Made by a program: the position numbers and the translations under genes
Shown here: one piece after another, positions 39,683-48,603 of the stretch
Position numbering within the stretch: the stretch's first letter is position 1
Layout of the letters: every line of letters begins with the position of its first letter
NCBI GenBank assembly: GCA_910579435.1
Contig: CAJTVF010000003.1
Location: forward strand, 1 to 64,000
Length of the DNA: 64,000 bases
Reading direction: 5' to 3'
Source of the DNA: an uncultured Oscillibacter sp.
GTDB lineage: Bacteria; Bacillota; Clostridia; Oscillospirales; Oscillospiraceae
The notes under the pieces: model-generated
Seen by the model: only the letters and a program-made list of their open reading frames with translations
The model's database searches: none
Told to the model about the DNA's origin: nothing

Positions 39683-40051
39683 ATGATCGAACGCGTAGCT
39701 AGACAGAGCCAAATCCAGCAGGTACCGGACGCAGGGAAGCGGACGGCCACGGGCGGCTTCGCCATGGCTTTGCAGGCGGAGCTGACCAGAGCCGGACAGG
39801 AAGTCCAATTCTCCAAGCACGCCATGACGCGGGCGGAGGAGCGGGGCATCGAGATCACCCCGGACCTCATTGACCAGATCAAGGGCAGCATGGTGCGGGC
39901 CCAGGCCAAGGGCGCCACCAACATCCTGGCTATGGACACCGAAAAAGCCTTCATTATCAACGTCCCCCATGGGAAGGTCATCACGGCCATCACCCAGGAC
40001 GAAATGAAGGACAGCGTATTTACCAACATCGACGGCGCCGTGTTCCTGTAA
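39683..40051 (+). CDS. Flagellar operon protein (TIGR02530 type)
   Basis: A 122-residue protein. The segment VQFSKHAMTRAEERGIEITP followed by DLIDQIKGSMVRAQAKGATN matches the TIGR02530 flagellar operon protein, which in Bacillota sits between flgD and flgE. Its role in hook assembly is not defined. It ends with TQDEMKDSVFTNIDGAVFL. A 94-base gap with a G+C-rich stem-loop follows before flgE. Confidence 0.85.
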   Translation: MIERVARQSQIQQVPDAGKRTATGGFAMALQAELTRAGQEVQFSKHAMTRAEERGIEITPDLIDQIKGSMVRAQAKGATNILAMDTEKAFIINVPHGKVITAITQDEMKDSVFTNIDGAVFL

Positions 40052-40145
40052 TCGAAATGGCAGGACCGGTTTTCGGAGGCCATTGGGCCCCGCCCGATTG
40101 GCGGGCCCAGGCGGCGCCAAGGACTGAAAGGAGTTCAAATTTCCT

Positions 40146-41432
40146 ATGACCGGATCAATGTACGCATCCGTTGCGGGCCTGCGGGCCCACATGCAGAAGC
40201 TCTCTGTAATCGGAAACAACGTGGCCAACGTGAACACACAGGGCTACAAAAAGCAGCGGACCATGTTCCGCGACAGCATGTACAGCATGTACTCCAGCGG
40301 AGGCAACGGCACCTCCACCGTGGGCGGCATCAACCCCTCCCAGATCGGCTATGGCTCCATGATCGGCAGCATCGACCTGAACATGTCCTCCGCCAGCTAT
40401 AACCCCGGCAACCCCACGGACTGCGCCCTGGTGGGCGACGGCTTTTTCCTGGTGGGCGACAAGACCGTGGCCAACAGCATCGACGGCACCAACCCCGCCA
40501 GCCTGAAGTCCCTGACCCTGACCCGGGTGGGCGACTTCCAGTTCAAGGCCGACGGCTACCTCTGCGACGGCAAGGGAAACCCGGTCTACGGCTTCATGAC
40601 CATCGGCGTGGATGATAATGGCGACCCCATCGTCAGCGACCAGCTGGTCCCCATCCGCAAGCCCCACTGGGAGCGGGTGCCCGCCATGATAAAAGGAGAG
40701 GACGACGACGGCAACGAAGTTGAGACGCCCGGCTTCAAATATGTGATCCGCTATGCCACCGAATACGAGCCGGACGAAAACGGGCTGGCTATAAAGGACC
40801 CAGACAACCCAGGCGAGGACGCGAAAAAAACGATGCTATGGGATGTGAACAAACCCCAGGACCCTAGCAACCGGATCGACAAGGAAACGGGCGCTGCGAC
40901 CACCGACGAGTCCAAGATGGCGGACCTGGACTTCGCGGAGTTCTCCAACATCACCATCAACCAGGACACGGGAGCCATCGTCGGCATCTGCCGGGAAGGC
41001 GACCAGCAGATCATCATGGGCTATCTCGCCATCGGCAGCGTCACAAACCCCAACGGCGTGACCCACACCGGAAACTCCTACTACAAATGCCAGGACGGCG
41101 CGGGCGACCTGCGGGTCTGCATGCTGGGCGGCGTGCAGGATGACCTGGGCATCCACAATGTAAACAGTTATATGTGCAAGAAAACCGACGACGCTAACGG
41201 AGGCAACGGCGGCGCAGGAGGGACCGACACGCAGCCCCCCTATCCCGCGGGCACGGCGATTCTCTCCACCGGCGGCACCAAGATGATGTCGGGCTTCCTG
41301 GAGGCCCCCAACGTGGAGCTGGCGGAGGAGATTTCCGAGCTCATCACCACCCAGCGCGGCTACCAGGCCAACACCCGCATCATCACCGTCACCGACTCCA
41401 TGCTGGAGGAACTGGTGAACATGAAGCGCTGA
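40146..41432 (+). CDS. flgE: Flagellar hook protein FlgE
   Basis: A 428-residue hook subunit. The N-terminal motif GNNVANVNTQGYKKQRTMF and the C-terminal helix LAEEISELITTQRGYQANTR with VTDSMLEELVNMKR are canonical for hook/rod proteins. The central region (about 180-360) is variable, with acidic stretches and the Gly-rich segment NGGNGGAGG. AAAGGAG precedes the ATG. Confidence 0.94.
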   Translation: MTGSMYASVAGLRAHMQKLSVIGNNVANVNTQGYKKQRTMFRDSMYSMYSSGGNGTSTVGGINPSQIGYGSMIGSIDLNMSSASYNPGNPTDCALVGDGFFLVGDKTVANSIDGTNPASLKSLTLTRVGDFQFKADGYLCDGKGNPVYGFMTIGVDDNGDPIVSDQLVPIRKPHWERVPAMIKGEDDDGNEVETPGFKYVIRYATEYEPDENGLAIKDPDNPGEDAKKTMLWDVNKPQDPSNRIDKETGAATTDESKMADLDFAEFSNITINQDTGAIVGICREGDQQIIMGYLAIGSVTNPNGVTHTGNSYYKCQDGAGDLRVCMLGGVQDDLGIHNVNSYMCKKTDDANGGNGGAGGTDTQPPYPAGTAILSTGGTKMMSGFLEAPNVELAEEISELITTQRGYQANTRIITVTDSMLEELVNMKR

Positions 41433-41490
41433 TTCTAGCTGACCCTTGCGCACGGAGCGGAACGCTCCACGAACTGCTGAATAAAACAGT

Positions 41491-41520
41491 TGCCCGCCGG
41501 GGCCTCCGGCCCCGGCGGGG
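41491..41520 (+). other. Strong G+C stem-loop between flgE and flbD
   Basis: A stem of 12-13 bp (CCCGCCGGGGCC arm) with a 3-base loop, no T-run, 19 bases before the flbD ATG. It may protect the upstream mRNA or limit read-through. Confidence 0.5.
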
Positions 41521-41539
41521 CATGAAAGGGCGGTCTATT

Positions 41540-41755
41540 ATGATCCTTTTGACGAAGAGAAATCACGACAAACTTCTGGTAAACCACCGGCAGATCGAGC
41601 ATATCGAGTGCATCCCTGAGACGAAGATCACCATGATGAACCATGACTACTACCTGGTGCGGGAGAGCGTGGAGGAAATTATCAATAAAATCGCGGAGTA
41701 CAACGCCAAGGTCCAGGATATCCACCGTGAAATCGCGGTATCGGACAAGCGTTGA
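41540..41755 (+). CDS. flbD: Flagellar protein FlbD
   Basis: A 71-residue protein. The N-terminus MILLTKRNHDKLLVNHRQIE followed by HIECIPETKITMMNHDYYLV matches the FlbD family, found between flgE and motA in Bacillota and spirochaetes. Its role is unclear. An ATG at 41522 in the same frame would add six residues, but the family starts at MI-L. Confidence 0.88.
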   Translation: MILLTKRNHDKLLVNHRQIEHIECIPETKITMMNHDYYLVRESVEEIINKIAEYNAKVQDIHREIAVSDKR

Positions 41756-41819
41756 TGGAATATAGATAAAATTCACAGGCCGGGGTCCTTCGTCCGGCTG
41801 AGGGAGCGAGGCATTCTTC

Positions 41820-42671
41820 ATGAATATAAACTATATCATCGGCATTGCCGGCGCGTTCGGCGTGTTCCTATTGGGCTGCGTCATGGGCATCAACATCGGT
41901 CCCAGCGCAGTGGGAAAGGACATGATCACGTTCGAGCTGTCCAACCTCTGGAACTTCTTCGACGCGGCGTCCATCTTCATCACCATCGGGTGTACCATCT
42001 TCATTGTGGCGGCCAGCTTCCCGGGGTCCATGCTCAAGGCCATGCCCAAGCACTTCAAGATTATCCTGAACAACAAGATGTTCGACCCCAAGGGCTACAT
42101 TGACCAGCTGGTGGAGCTGGCCCAGATCGCCCGTAAGAACGGATTGCTGTCCCTGGAGGAGAAGGCCAACGAGCAGACCGACCCCTTCTTCAAGCAGGCT
42201 ATCATGCTCATCGTGGACGCCAACGACCAGGATAAGGTCCGGGGCATTTTGGAAAACGACATCGAGTGCATGTCCGCCCGGCACGAGGACGCCGCCGCGC
42301 TGTACGACAAAGCGTCCAGCGTGGCCCCGGCCTTCGGCATGGTGGGTACGCTGGTGGGCCTGATCAACATGCTGAAGTCCATGAACCTCAGCGGCGACGG
42401 CGGAGCGGACTCCCTGGGCACCAGCATGGGCACAGCCCTGATCACCACGCTGTACGGCTGCCTGCTGGCCCACGTGGTCTTCGGCCCCGTGGCCCAGCTC
42501 CTCCGGGGGCGGGACAGCGAGGAGGTTTTGTGCAAGCAGATCATCGTGGAGGGCGTCATGGCCATCCAGGCCGGCGAGAACCCCAAGTCCCTGCGGGAGC
42601 GGCTCCTGACGTACATGTCCCAGAAGCAGCGCGAGATGGGCGGCGAGGGCGCCGGCGAAGCCAAGGGCTAA
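41820..42671 (+). CDS. motA: Flagellar motor stator protein MotA
   Basis: A 283-residue stator subunit with four membrane helices. Conserved features are FELSNLWNFFDAASIFITIG near the N-terminus and ASSVAPAFGMVGTLVGLINM followed by the GTSMGTALITTLYG helix. The cytoplasmic loop should contact FliG. It lies 24 bases upstream of motB. Confidence 0.94.
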   Translation: MNINYIIGIAGAFGVFLLGCVMGINIGPSAVGKDMITFELSNLWNFFDAASIFITIGCTIFIVAASFPGSMLKAMPKHFKIILNNKMFDPKGYIDQLVELAQIARKNGLLSLEEKANEQTDPFFKQAIMLIVDANDQDKVRGILENDIECMSARHEDAAALYDKASSVAPAFGMVGTLVGLINMLKSMNLSGDGGADSLGTSMGTALITTLYGCLLAHVVFGPVAQLLRGRDSEEVLCKQIIVEGVMAIQAGENPKSLRERLLTYMSQKQREMGGEGAGEAKG

Positions 42672-42695
42672 GCCCGAAAGGAAAGGGAAACGGCA

Positions 42696-43481
42696 ATGGC
42701 GATCAAGAAAAAAAAGAGCGGCGGAGGCGGCGCCAACTGGATGGATACCTATGGCGACATGGTGACGCTGCTGCTGTGCTTCTTCGTGCTGCTGTACTCC
42801 ATGTCCACCATCAGCGAGGATAACTGGAAGGCCATCGTCCAGAGCTTCAACCCCACGGCGGTGGAGGATATCCGGGCGACTACCGGCGCGGGAGGCCCCG
42901 ACGCCGACAACACCGGCGAGACCGGCCATGAAAGCGTGGAGGAAATGCAGGAGCAGGTGGAGCAGGATATGCAGTCCCTCCTCCAGGCAATCCAGGAGTT
43001 CGTCCAGCAGCAGAATCTCCAGGACGCGGTGACGGTGAGCCAGGACGGCGGAAAAATCTTCATCACGTTCAGCCAGTCCGTCTTTTTCGACGGAGAGAGC
43101 GCGGTAATCCGCAAGGAGGCCTATCCCATCCTGGACGGGGTCAGCGATATGCTCAGCAGCGTGGCCGAGTCTCTGGACGAGGTACGGGTCCAGGGCCACA
43201 CGGCCCGGGCCGGGCAGGGACCCAACAATGTGGTGAACGACCGCACGCTCTCCAGCAACCGGGCGGCCAATGTCATTGTTTACATTCAGCAGCACAGCGT
43301 CGTCCCCCCCAGCTGCCTGGTCAGCGAGGGCTTCGGCGAATGGCGCCCCGTGGCGCCCAACGATACCGCCGAGAACCGGGCGAAGAACCGCCGGGTGGAA
43401 ATGATCGTCAGCGGCCGGGATATCGAGGCCGAGATGGAAGAACAGGGCGGCATCCAGCAGTATATCGTGATGACCTCATAG
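42696..43481 (+). CDS. motB: Flagellar motor stator protein MotB
   Basis: A 261-residue stator subunit. The single N-terminal membrane helix is in WMDTYGDMVTLLLCFFVLLY, with the proton-accepting Asp in the YGD segment. The C-terminal OmpA-like peptidoglycan-binding domain runs from about 120 to 250, with LSSNRAANVIVYIQQ and ENRAKNRRVEMIV. In many Clostridia fliL follows; here fliM comes next. Confidence 0.94.
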   Translation: MAIKKKKSGGGGANWMDTYGDMVTLLLCFFVLLYSMSTISEDNWKAIVQSFNPTAVEDIRATTGAGGPDADNTGETGHESVEEMQEQVEQDMQSLLQAIQEFVQQQNLQDAVTVSQDGGKIFITFSQSVFFDGESAVIRKEAYPILDGVSDMLSSVAESLDEVRVQGHTARAGQGPNNVVNDRTLSSNRAANVIVYIQQHSVVPPSCLVSEGFGEWRPVAPNDTAENRAKNRRVEMIVSGRDIEAEMEEQGGIQQYIVMTS

Positions 43482-43532
43482 CGCAGTACCGGCGGACTTT
43501 GGCCGGAATCCAGGCAGAATAGGGGGGATGAC

Positions 43533-44537
43533 ATGGCAGACGTATTATCGCAAGCGCAGATCGACGCTTTGCTGAACGCGGTTCGGAGCGGAGACAAGGA
43601 CCTGGAGCAATCCAGCGAGAAGCAGGAAAAGAAGTACCAGAAATACGACTTCAGCAGTCCCCGTAAATTCACCAAAGACCGCATCAAGATGCTCAACGGC
43701 ATCTTTGACAACTATTCCCGGGTGATCAGCTCCCGGCTGAACGCCCGCCTCCGCTCCACCTGTGAAATCACGGTGGAGAGCATCGAGGAACAGCGATACT
43801 ATGAATTTTCCAACGCCCTGACGGAGGGCGACGTGCTGGGCATGATCGACGTGGAGATGAAAGGGCAGATTCAGGAGACACCGGCCATGCTCTTCATCTC
43901 TACCGGCACGGCCCTGAGCATGATGGACCGGATGCTGGGCGGCGAGGGCGCAGTGGACGACGAGCTGGAGGACGACTACAGCTACACGGACCTGGAGCTG
44001 AAGCTCTACGAGGATTTGGCCAGCGACACCGTGAAGGTGATGGACCGGAGCTGGGAGAACTACGTGCCCATTCACTTCAGCTACAGCCGCACCGAGGTCA
44101 ACCCCACGCTGAACCAGGTAATCGGCCTGGACGAGACGGTGGTGATCGTGGACCTGAAATTGCAGTTCCCCAACATGGCGGGACGGATGAGCGTGTGTCT
44201 GCCGGGAGAGGTCTTAGCCAATGTCTTTGCGGAGATCAGCCGGGAGAGTCCCATGCGCCGGACGGCGGCGGAGGACAAATCCGATGAGATTTTTGACAAG
44301 CTGCGGGATTCCAAGCTGGAAATCATCGCGGAGCTGGCCAGCGCCCAGCTCTCCCTCAGCGATATCTACCACTTGAACGTGGGAGACGTCATCGACCTTG
44401 GACAGCCCAAGGAATCCCCGATTTATCTGGAGATAGGCGGCTATCACTGGTTCACCGGAAAGATGGGTACCCATAAGAAAAACATGGCTGTGAAAATAGA
44501 TGAAGTATGCTATCAGCTTGAGCAAAGGAGCGAGTAG
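43533..44537 (+). CDS. fliM: Flagellar motor switch protein FliM
   Basis: A 334-residue C-ring protein. The N-terminal CheY-P-binding peptide is VLSQAQIDALLNAV. The middle CheC-like domain and the C-terminal SpoA domain (GDVIDLGQPKESPIYLEIGG) are complete. It is 5 bases upstream of fliY. Confidence 0.95.
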   Translation: MADVLSQAQIDALLNAVRSGDKDLEQSSEKQEKKYQKYDFSSPRKFTKDRIKMLNGIFDNYSRVISSRLNARLRSTCEITVESIEEQRYYEFSNALTEGDVLGMIDVEMKGQIQETPAMLFISTGTALSMMDRMLGGEGAVDDELEDDYSYTDLELKLYEDLASDTVKVMDRSWENYVPIHFSYSRTEVNPTLNQVIGLDETVVIVDLKLQFPNMAGRMSVCLPGEVLANVFAEISRESPMRRTAAEDKSDEIFDKLRDSKLEIIAELASAQLSLSDIYHLNVGDVIDLGQPKESPIYLEIGGYHWFTGKMGTHKKNMAVKIDEVCYQLEQRSE

Positions 44538-44542
44538 ACGGA

Positions 44543-46000
44543 ATGGAGAAAAAATTATTTAGCCCGATGGAGATAGACGCCCTCGGGGAAATGATGAATA
44601 TCAGCCTTGGCTCCTCTGCCACCGCGGTATCCAACCTTCTGGAGCACAGAGTCGATATTACGACGCCTAAGGTGACGGCCATCAAGACGGCGGATTTTGC
44701 CCTGGGCAGTCTGGAGCCCGCCATGGGCGTCGAGATCAAATACGTGGAGGGCCTGTCGGGCAGCAACATCATGCTGCTCAAGCGCAGCGACATCAAGGTC
44801 ATCGTGGATATCCTCATGGGCGGCGAGACGCCGGACGAGGAATTTGAGCTCAACGAGCTGACCATCAGCGCCGTCTGCGAGGTCATGAACCAGATGATGG
44901 GCGCGGCCGCCACGGCCATGAGCGATTTCCTGGGCTACCAGGTGGACATTTCCACACCCCAGCCCTTCGAGCTGGAGGACCTGGACCTCTTCAAGAAAAA
45001 CCACCTCCCCCAGGGGGCGGAGACCATCGTCATCATCCGCTTCTCCCTCAAGATCGAGGGGGCCCTGGAGAGCGAGTTCATGAACGTCATGAGCGTGGAG
45101 CTGGCCAAGGATCTTTTGAAGGGCCTTGGCCTGGGCGACGAGGATGATGAGGAGGCTGCTCCCGCGCCGGAGCCCGCCCCCGCCCCCGCGCCGGAGGCCT
45201 CCTCCGGCGGAAAGATGAGCCAGGAGGAAATCGAGGCCATGCTGGCGGGCATGGGCGGCGGAGCCGAACCCGCTCCCGCGCCCGCGCCGGAGCCCGCTCC
45301 CTCCTCCGGCGGAAAGATGAGCCAGGAGGAGATCGAGGCCATGCTGGCGGGCATGAGCGGCGGAGCCGAACCGGTCCCCGCTCCCGCGCCGGAGCCTGCG
45401 CCCTCTTCCGGCGGAAAGATGAGTCAGGAGGAGATTGAGGCCATGCTGGCGGGCATGGGCGGTGGAGCCGAACCTGCTCCCGCTCCCGCGCCGCAGCCGG
45501 CGCCCCAGCCCGCACCGGCGCCTCAAACGGCACAGCCTGCCGCCGCGGCCCCGCCCGCCACAGCGGCGGACATCGGTGCCATGATGGCGGCGATGATGTC
45601 GGCCATGACGGCCGCCATGGCGAATAACGCCGCCGCGGCCCCGGCTTCCGCAGCCCAGGCACCGGAGCCCAAGGTCATCGCTACCCGTCCCGCGCCCCTG
45701 CGGGAGATGAACCCGGCGGACGTCCTGGGAACGGAACAGGCCCAGAACCTGGACCTCATCATGGAGGTTCCCCTCCAGGTGACGGTGGAGATCGGCCGGA
45801 CCCAGAGGAAGGTGCAGGACATCCTGGAGTTTTCCAAGGGCTCCCTGGTGGTTCTCGACAAGCTGGCGGGCGACCAGGTGGACCTCTTCGTCAACGGCAA
45901 ATGCGTGGCCAAGGGAGACGTAGTGGTCATCGACGACAACTTCGGCGTCCGCATCACGGAGATCGTGCAGGACCCCGTGATTGAGCTGGTGAAGAAATAA
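44543..46000 (+). CDS. fliY: Flagellar motor switch phosphatase FliY with triplicated CheY-binding-type peptide
   Basis: A 485-residue protein. Residues 1-200 are a CheC-like CheY-P phosphatase domain with both ExxN motifs (GEMMNISLGSS, CEVMNQMMGAA). The C-terminal 85 residues are a FliN/SpoA domain (VTVEIGRTQRKVQDILEFSK). The linker is unusual. It contains three copies of MSQEEIEAMLAGM at residues 225-237, 259-271 and 293-305, each in a 34-residue (102-base) unit rich in Ala/Pro/Glu. The motif resembles the FliM N-terminal SQxxIDALL peptide. The rest of the linker is Ala/Pro/Met-rich. Confidence 0.93.
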   Translation: MEKKLFSPMEIDALGEMMNISLGSSATAVSNLLEHRVDITTPKVTAIKTADFALGSLEPAMGVEIKYVEGLSGSNIMLLKRSDIKVIVDILMGGETPDEEFELNELTISAVCEVMNQMMGAAATAMSDFLGYQVDISTPQPFELEDLDLFKKNHLPQGAETIVIIRFSLKIEGALESEFMNVMSVELAKDLLKGLGLGDEDDEEAAPAPEPAPAPAPEASSGGKMSQEEIEAMLAGMGGGAEPAPAPAPEPAPSSGGKMSQEEIEAMLAGMSGGAEPVPAPAPEPAPSSGGKMSQEEIEAMLAGMGGGAEPAPAPAPQPAPQPAPAPQTAQPAAAAPPATAADIGAMMAAMMSAMTAAMANNAAAAPASAAQAPEPKVIATRPAPLREMNPADVLGTEQAQNLDLIMEVPLQVTVEIGRTQRKVQDILEFSKGSLVVLDKLAGDQVDLFVNGKCVAKGDVVVIDDNFGVRITEIVQDPVIELVKK

Positions 46001-46080
46001 GCAGCCCGCTTCGGGCGCTTTTCAAATAATGACTTTTGGCATACACGATTATTTTTGGATAAGAAGGAAGGAATAAGACT

Positions 46081-46449
46081 ATGGCTAAGAAGATTCTGCT
46101 GGTCGATGACGCCGCCTTTATGCGGAAGATGATCAAGGACACCCTGAGCAAGAACGGGTATACCGAGCTGTTCGAGGCCGTGGACGGCGCGGACGCCGTG
46201 GAAAAGTTCAATGAGATCGGCCCCGACCTGGTGATTATGGACATCACCATGCCCAACATGGACGGCCTGGAGGCCCTGAAGGCCATCCGCGCCAAGGACA
46301 GCGGCGCCAATGTGGTCATGTGCTCCGCCATGGGCCAGGAGAGCATGGTCATGGACGCGGTGCGCTCCGGCGCGAAGGACTTCATCGTCAAGCCCTTCAA
46401 GCCCGACCGCGTGCTGAAGACCGTCAGCACGATCCTGGGCAACCCCTGA
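46081..46449 (+). CDS. cheY: Chemotaxis response regulator CheY
   Basis: A 122-residue single receiver domain. The acidic pocket is LLVDDAAFM, phospho-Asp is in LVIMDITMPNMDG, and Thr/Lys residues are in VMCSAMGQES and FIVKPFKPD. It controls motor switching through FliM and FliY encoded just upstream. An 80-base gap with a short stem-loop (GCCCGCTTCGGGC, 46004-46016) precedes it, and its site is AAGGAAGGA. Confidence 0.94.
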   Translation: MAKKILLVDDAAFMRKMIKDTLSKNGYTELFEAVDGADAVEKFNEIGPDLVIMDITMPNMDGLEALKAIRAKDSGANVVMCSAMGQESMVMDAVRSGAKDFIVKPFKPDRVLKTVSTILGNP

Positions 46450-46453
46450 CGGG

Positions 46454-46825
46454 ATGCTGGACCTGGAAGGTGACGCGGCCTTGGCCTCCTTTTTGTGGAT
46501 GCTCGTCTGCGTTGTCCTGATTATCGGCCTGGCCTATTGGTTTACGAAGTACGTGGCGGGCCGGGGGGCGCTGGGCGCCTTTTCCGGGGGGCGGCGGATG
46601 GAGGTCCTGGACCGTCTGCCCCTGGGACGGGACCAGAGCGTGGTCCTGGCCCGAGTGGGAGAGCGGTACCTGCTCCTGGGGGCCGGAACGGCGGGAGTGA
46701 CCCTGCTGGCGGAGCTTACCGGGGAGGAGGCTGCCGCCTGGAAGCCGCCGGAGGCGGAAGCGGGGGAAAAGCCGGGATTCAAGGAGGCTTTTCTCACCAT
46801 CATGAAGCAAAGAGAGCGGAGGTGA
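46454..46825 (+). CDS. fliO: Flagellar biosynthesis protein FliO
   Basis: A 123-residue protein with one N-terminal membrane helix (ASFLWMLVCVVLIIGLAYWF). A cytoplasmic domain follows with the FliO pattern MEVLDRLPLGRDQSVVLARV and GERYLLLGAGTAGVTLLAEL. It assists FliP assembly. The TGA overlaps the fliP ribosome-binding region. Confidence 0.88.
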   Translation: MLDLEGDAALASFLWMLVCVVLIIGLAYWFTKYVAGRGALGAFSGGRRMEVLDRLPLGRDQSVVLARVGERYLLLGAGTAGVTLLAELTGEEAAAWKPPEAEAGEKPGFKEAFLTIMKQRERR

Positions 46826-46832
46826 ACCGGAG

Positions 46833-47507
46833 GTGCCGGAAGGGCTGATTAATGTAAACGGCGAGAACGTGCAGGCGCTGGAGATCATCTTTTTGATGAC
46901 GGCAATCACGCTCCTGCCTTCTCTCGTGGTGATGATGACGTCCTTCTCCCGGTTTATCATCTCCTTTTCGTTCCTGCGCAACGCCATGGGCACGCAGCAG
47001 ACGCCGCCCAACCTTGTACTGGTGGGTCTCGCGCTGTTTTTGACGTTTTTTACCATGTCCCCTACCATCACCCGCATTCAGGAGGAGGCCTATGAGCCTT
47101 ACGTAGCGGAGGAAATCACCCAGGAGGAATTTCTGGAACGGGCCGTGGTGCCCCTGTCGGAATTTATGGCGCGGAACACCAAGGTCGATACCTTGGAGAT
47201 GTTCTGCGAGATGGCCCATGTGGAGATGCCGGAGGAGGTCAATACCCGGACGGTGGTGGATACGCTGCCGCTGCGGATTATTGTGCCCGCCTTTGTGACC
47301 TGTGAGCTGTCGAAGGCGTTTACCATCGGACTGCTGCTTTACATTCCGTTCATGCTGATCGACATTGTGGTGTCCTGTACCCTGATGTCCATGGGCATGA
47401 TTATGCTGCCTCCGTCCATGATTTCCGCGCCTTTCAAGCTGCTGCTGTTCGTGACCCTGAACGGGTGGGAGCTGCTGTTCTCCACCCTGGTCCGGGGCTT
47501 CAACTAG
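46833..47507 (+). CDS. fliP: Flagellar export gate protein FliP
   Basis: A 224-residue membrane protein of the type III export gate. Conserved blocks are MTSFSRFIISFSFLRNAMGT, QTPPNLVLVGLALFLTFFTM and the C-terminal PFMLIDIVVSCTLMSMGM-type helices. The start is a GTG. No N-terminal signal peptide is apparent, as is usual for shorter Bacillota FliP. Confidence 0.95.
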   Translation: MPEGLINVNGENVQALEIIFLMTAITLLPSLVVMMTSFSRFIISFSFLRNAMGTQQTPPNLVLVGLALFLTFFTMSPTITRIQEEAYEPYVAEEITQEEFLERAVVPLSEFMARNTKVDTLEMFCEMAHVEMPEEVNTRTVVDTLPLRIIVPAFVTCELSKAFTIGLLLYIPFMLIDIVVSCTLMSMGMIMLPPSMISAPFKLLLFVTLNGWELLFSTLVRGFN

Positions 47508-47521
47508 CGGAGGGCTGACGA

Positions 47522-47785
47522 ATGGATACGGGAATGATAACCGATGTGATGCGGGACGCCGTGGGCGTGGTCCTCAAGCTGGGCGGGCCCATGCTGGTGC
47601 TGAGTATGCTGGCCGGCGTGCTGATTGCCATTTTCCAGGCGGTGACCCAGATCCACGAGCAGACCATCTCCTTCATTTTGAAGGTGGTCATCGTGGTGGG
47701 CGTGCTCCTGGTGGCGGGCGGCTGGATGCTGACGACGCTCCAGGAGTATACCCGGGAGGTCTTTGACCTGATGACGCAGATCTAG
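47522..47785 (+). CDS. fliQ: Flagellar export gate protein FliQ
   Basis: An 87-residue protein with two membrane helices. The family block LLAGVLIAIFQAVTQIHEQT appears here as SMLAGVLIAIFQAVTQIHEQ followed by TISFILKVV. It lies 14 bases after fliP. Confidence 0.95.
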   Translation: MDTGMITDVMRDAVGVVLKLGGPMLVLSMLAGVLIAIFQAVTQIHEQTISFILKVVIVVGVLLVAGGWMLTTLQEYTREVFDLMTQI

Positions 47786-47796
47786 CGGAGGCGCCT

Positions 47797-48561
47797 ATGA
47801 TAGACGAAGGCGCCCTGACGCTCTTTTTGCTGATTACCGCCCGAATGAGCGGCTTTGTGATGTTCAATCCCCTGCTGAGCCGCCAGAATTTCCCCGGGAC
47901 CTTCCGGGCGGGCTTCATACTGCTCCTGTCGGCATTCACCTACTCGGTGACAGGCGGGCGGCTGGAGCCTCCGGCGGGCGTGCTTCCCTTTGCCGGGGCC
48001 ATCCTGCTGGAGCTGACTGTGGGCTTTGCCCTGGGCATGGTGGTGAATTTTTTCTTTTATATCCCTCAGCTGGCGGGCCTGGCCATCGACACCCAGATGG
48101 GCATGACCATGAACCAGATTTACGACTCCGGTTCCCGGTCCAACATGTCGGTGACAGGCACGCTGATTAACACTCTGATGATTCTGCTCTTTTTCGCCGG
48201 GCACGGCCACCACACCCTGCTGCGGATTATGATTACCTCCGGCGAGGTGGTGAGCTACGGCGGCGTCTCCATCGGGAACGACCTGACGGAGCTGGCGCTG
48301 GAGCTGTTTATCGAGTGTACCGTCCTGGCGGTGAAGCTCTGCATGCCCATTCTGGCGGCGGAGCTCATCGGGCAGCTGGGGATGGGCGTTTTGATGAAGG
48401 TCATCCCTCAGATCAATGTGTTTTCCATCAACATCGAGCTGAAGGTCATCGTGGGCCTGAGCCTGCTGTTGGTGCTGATGCTTCCAATCAGCGAGTTCCT
48501 CCTGGAGGCGGAACAGGTCATGCTGAACAGCCTCCAAGCCATGCTGCGGCTGATGGCCTAG
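47797..48561 (+). CDS. fliR: Flagellar export gate protein FliR
   Basis: A 254-residue protein with about six membrane helices. Typical segments are TARMSGFVMFNPLLSRQNFP, GLAIDTQMGMTMNQIYD and LAAELIGQLGMGVLMKVIPQ. It completes the FliPQR gate. Confidence 0.93.
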   Translation: MIDEGALTLFLLITARMSGFVMFNPLLSRQNFPGTFRAGFILLLSAFTYSVTGGRLEPPAGVLPFAGAILLELTVGFALGMVVNFFFYIPQLAGLAIDTQMGMTMNQIYDSGSRSNMSVTGTLINTLMILLFFAGHGHHTLLRIMITSGEVVSYGGVSIGNDLTELALELFIECTVLAVKLCMPILAAELIGQLGMGVLMKVIPQINVFSINIELKVIVGLSLLLVLMLPISEFLLEAEQVMLNSLQAMLRLMA

Positions 48562-48603
48562 CCATCTTCCGGCCGCGCGGACGTCCGAAAGGGGGGATCA
48601 CCG

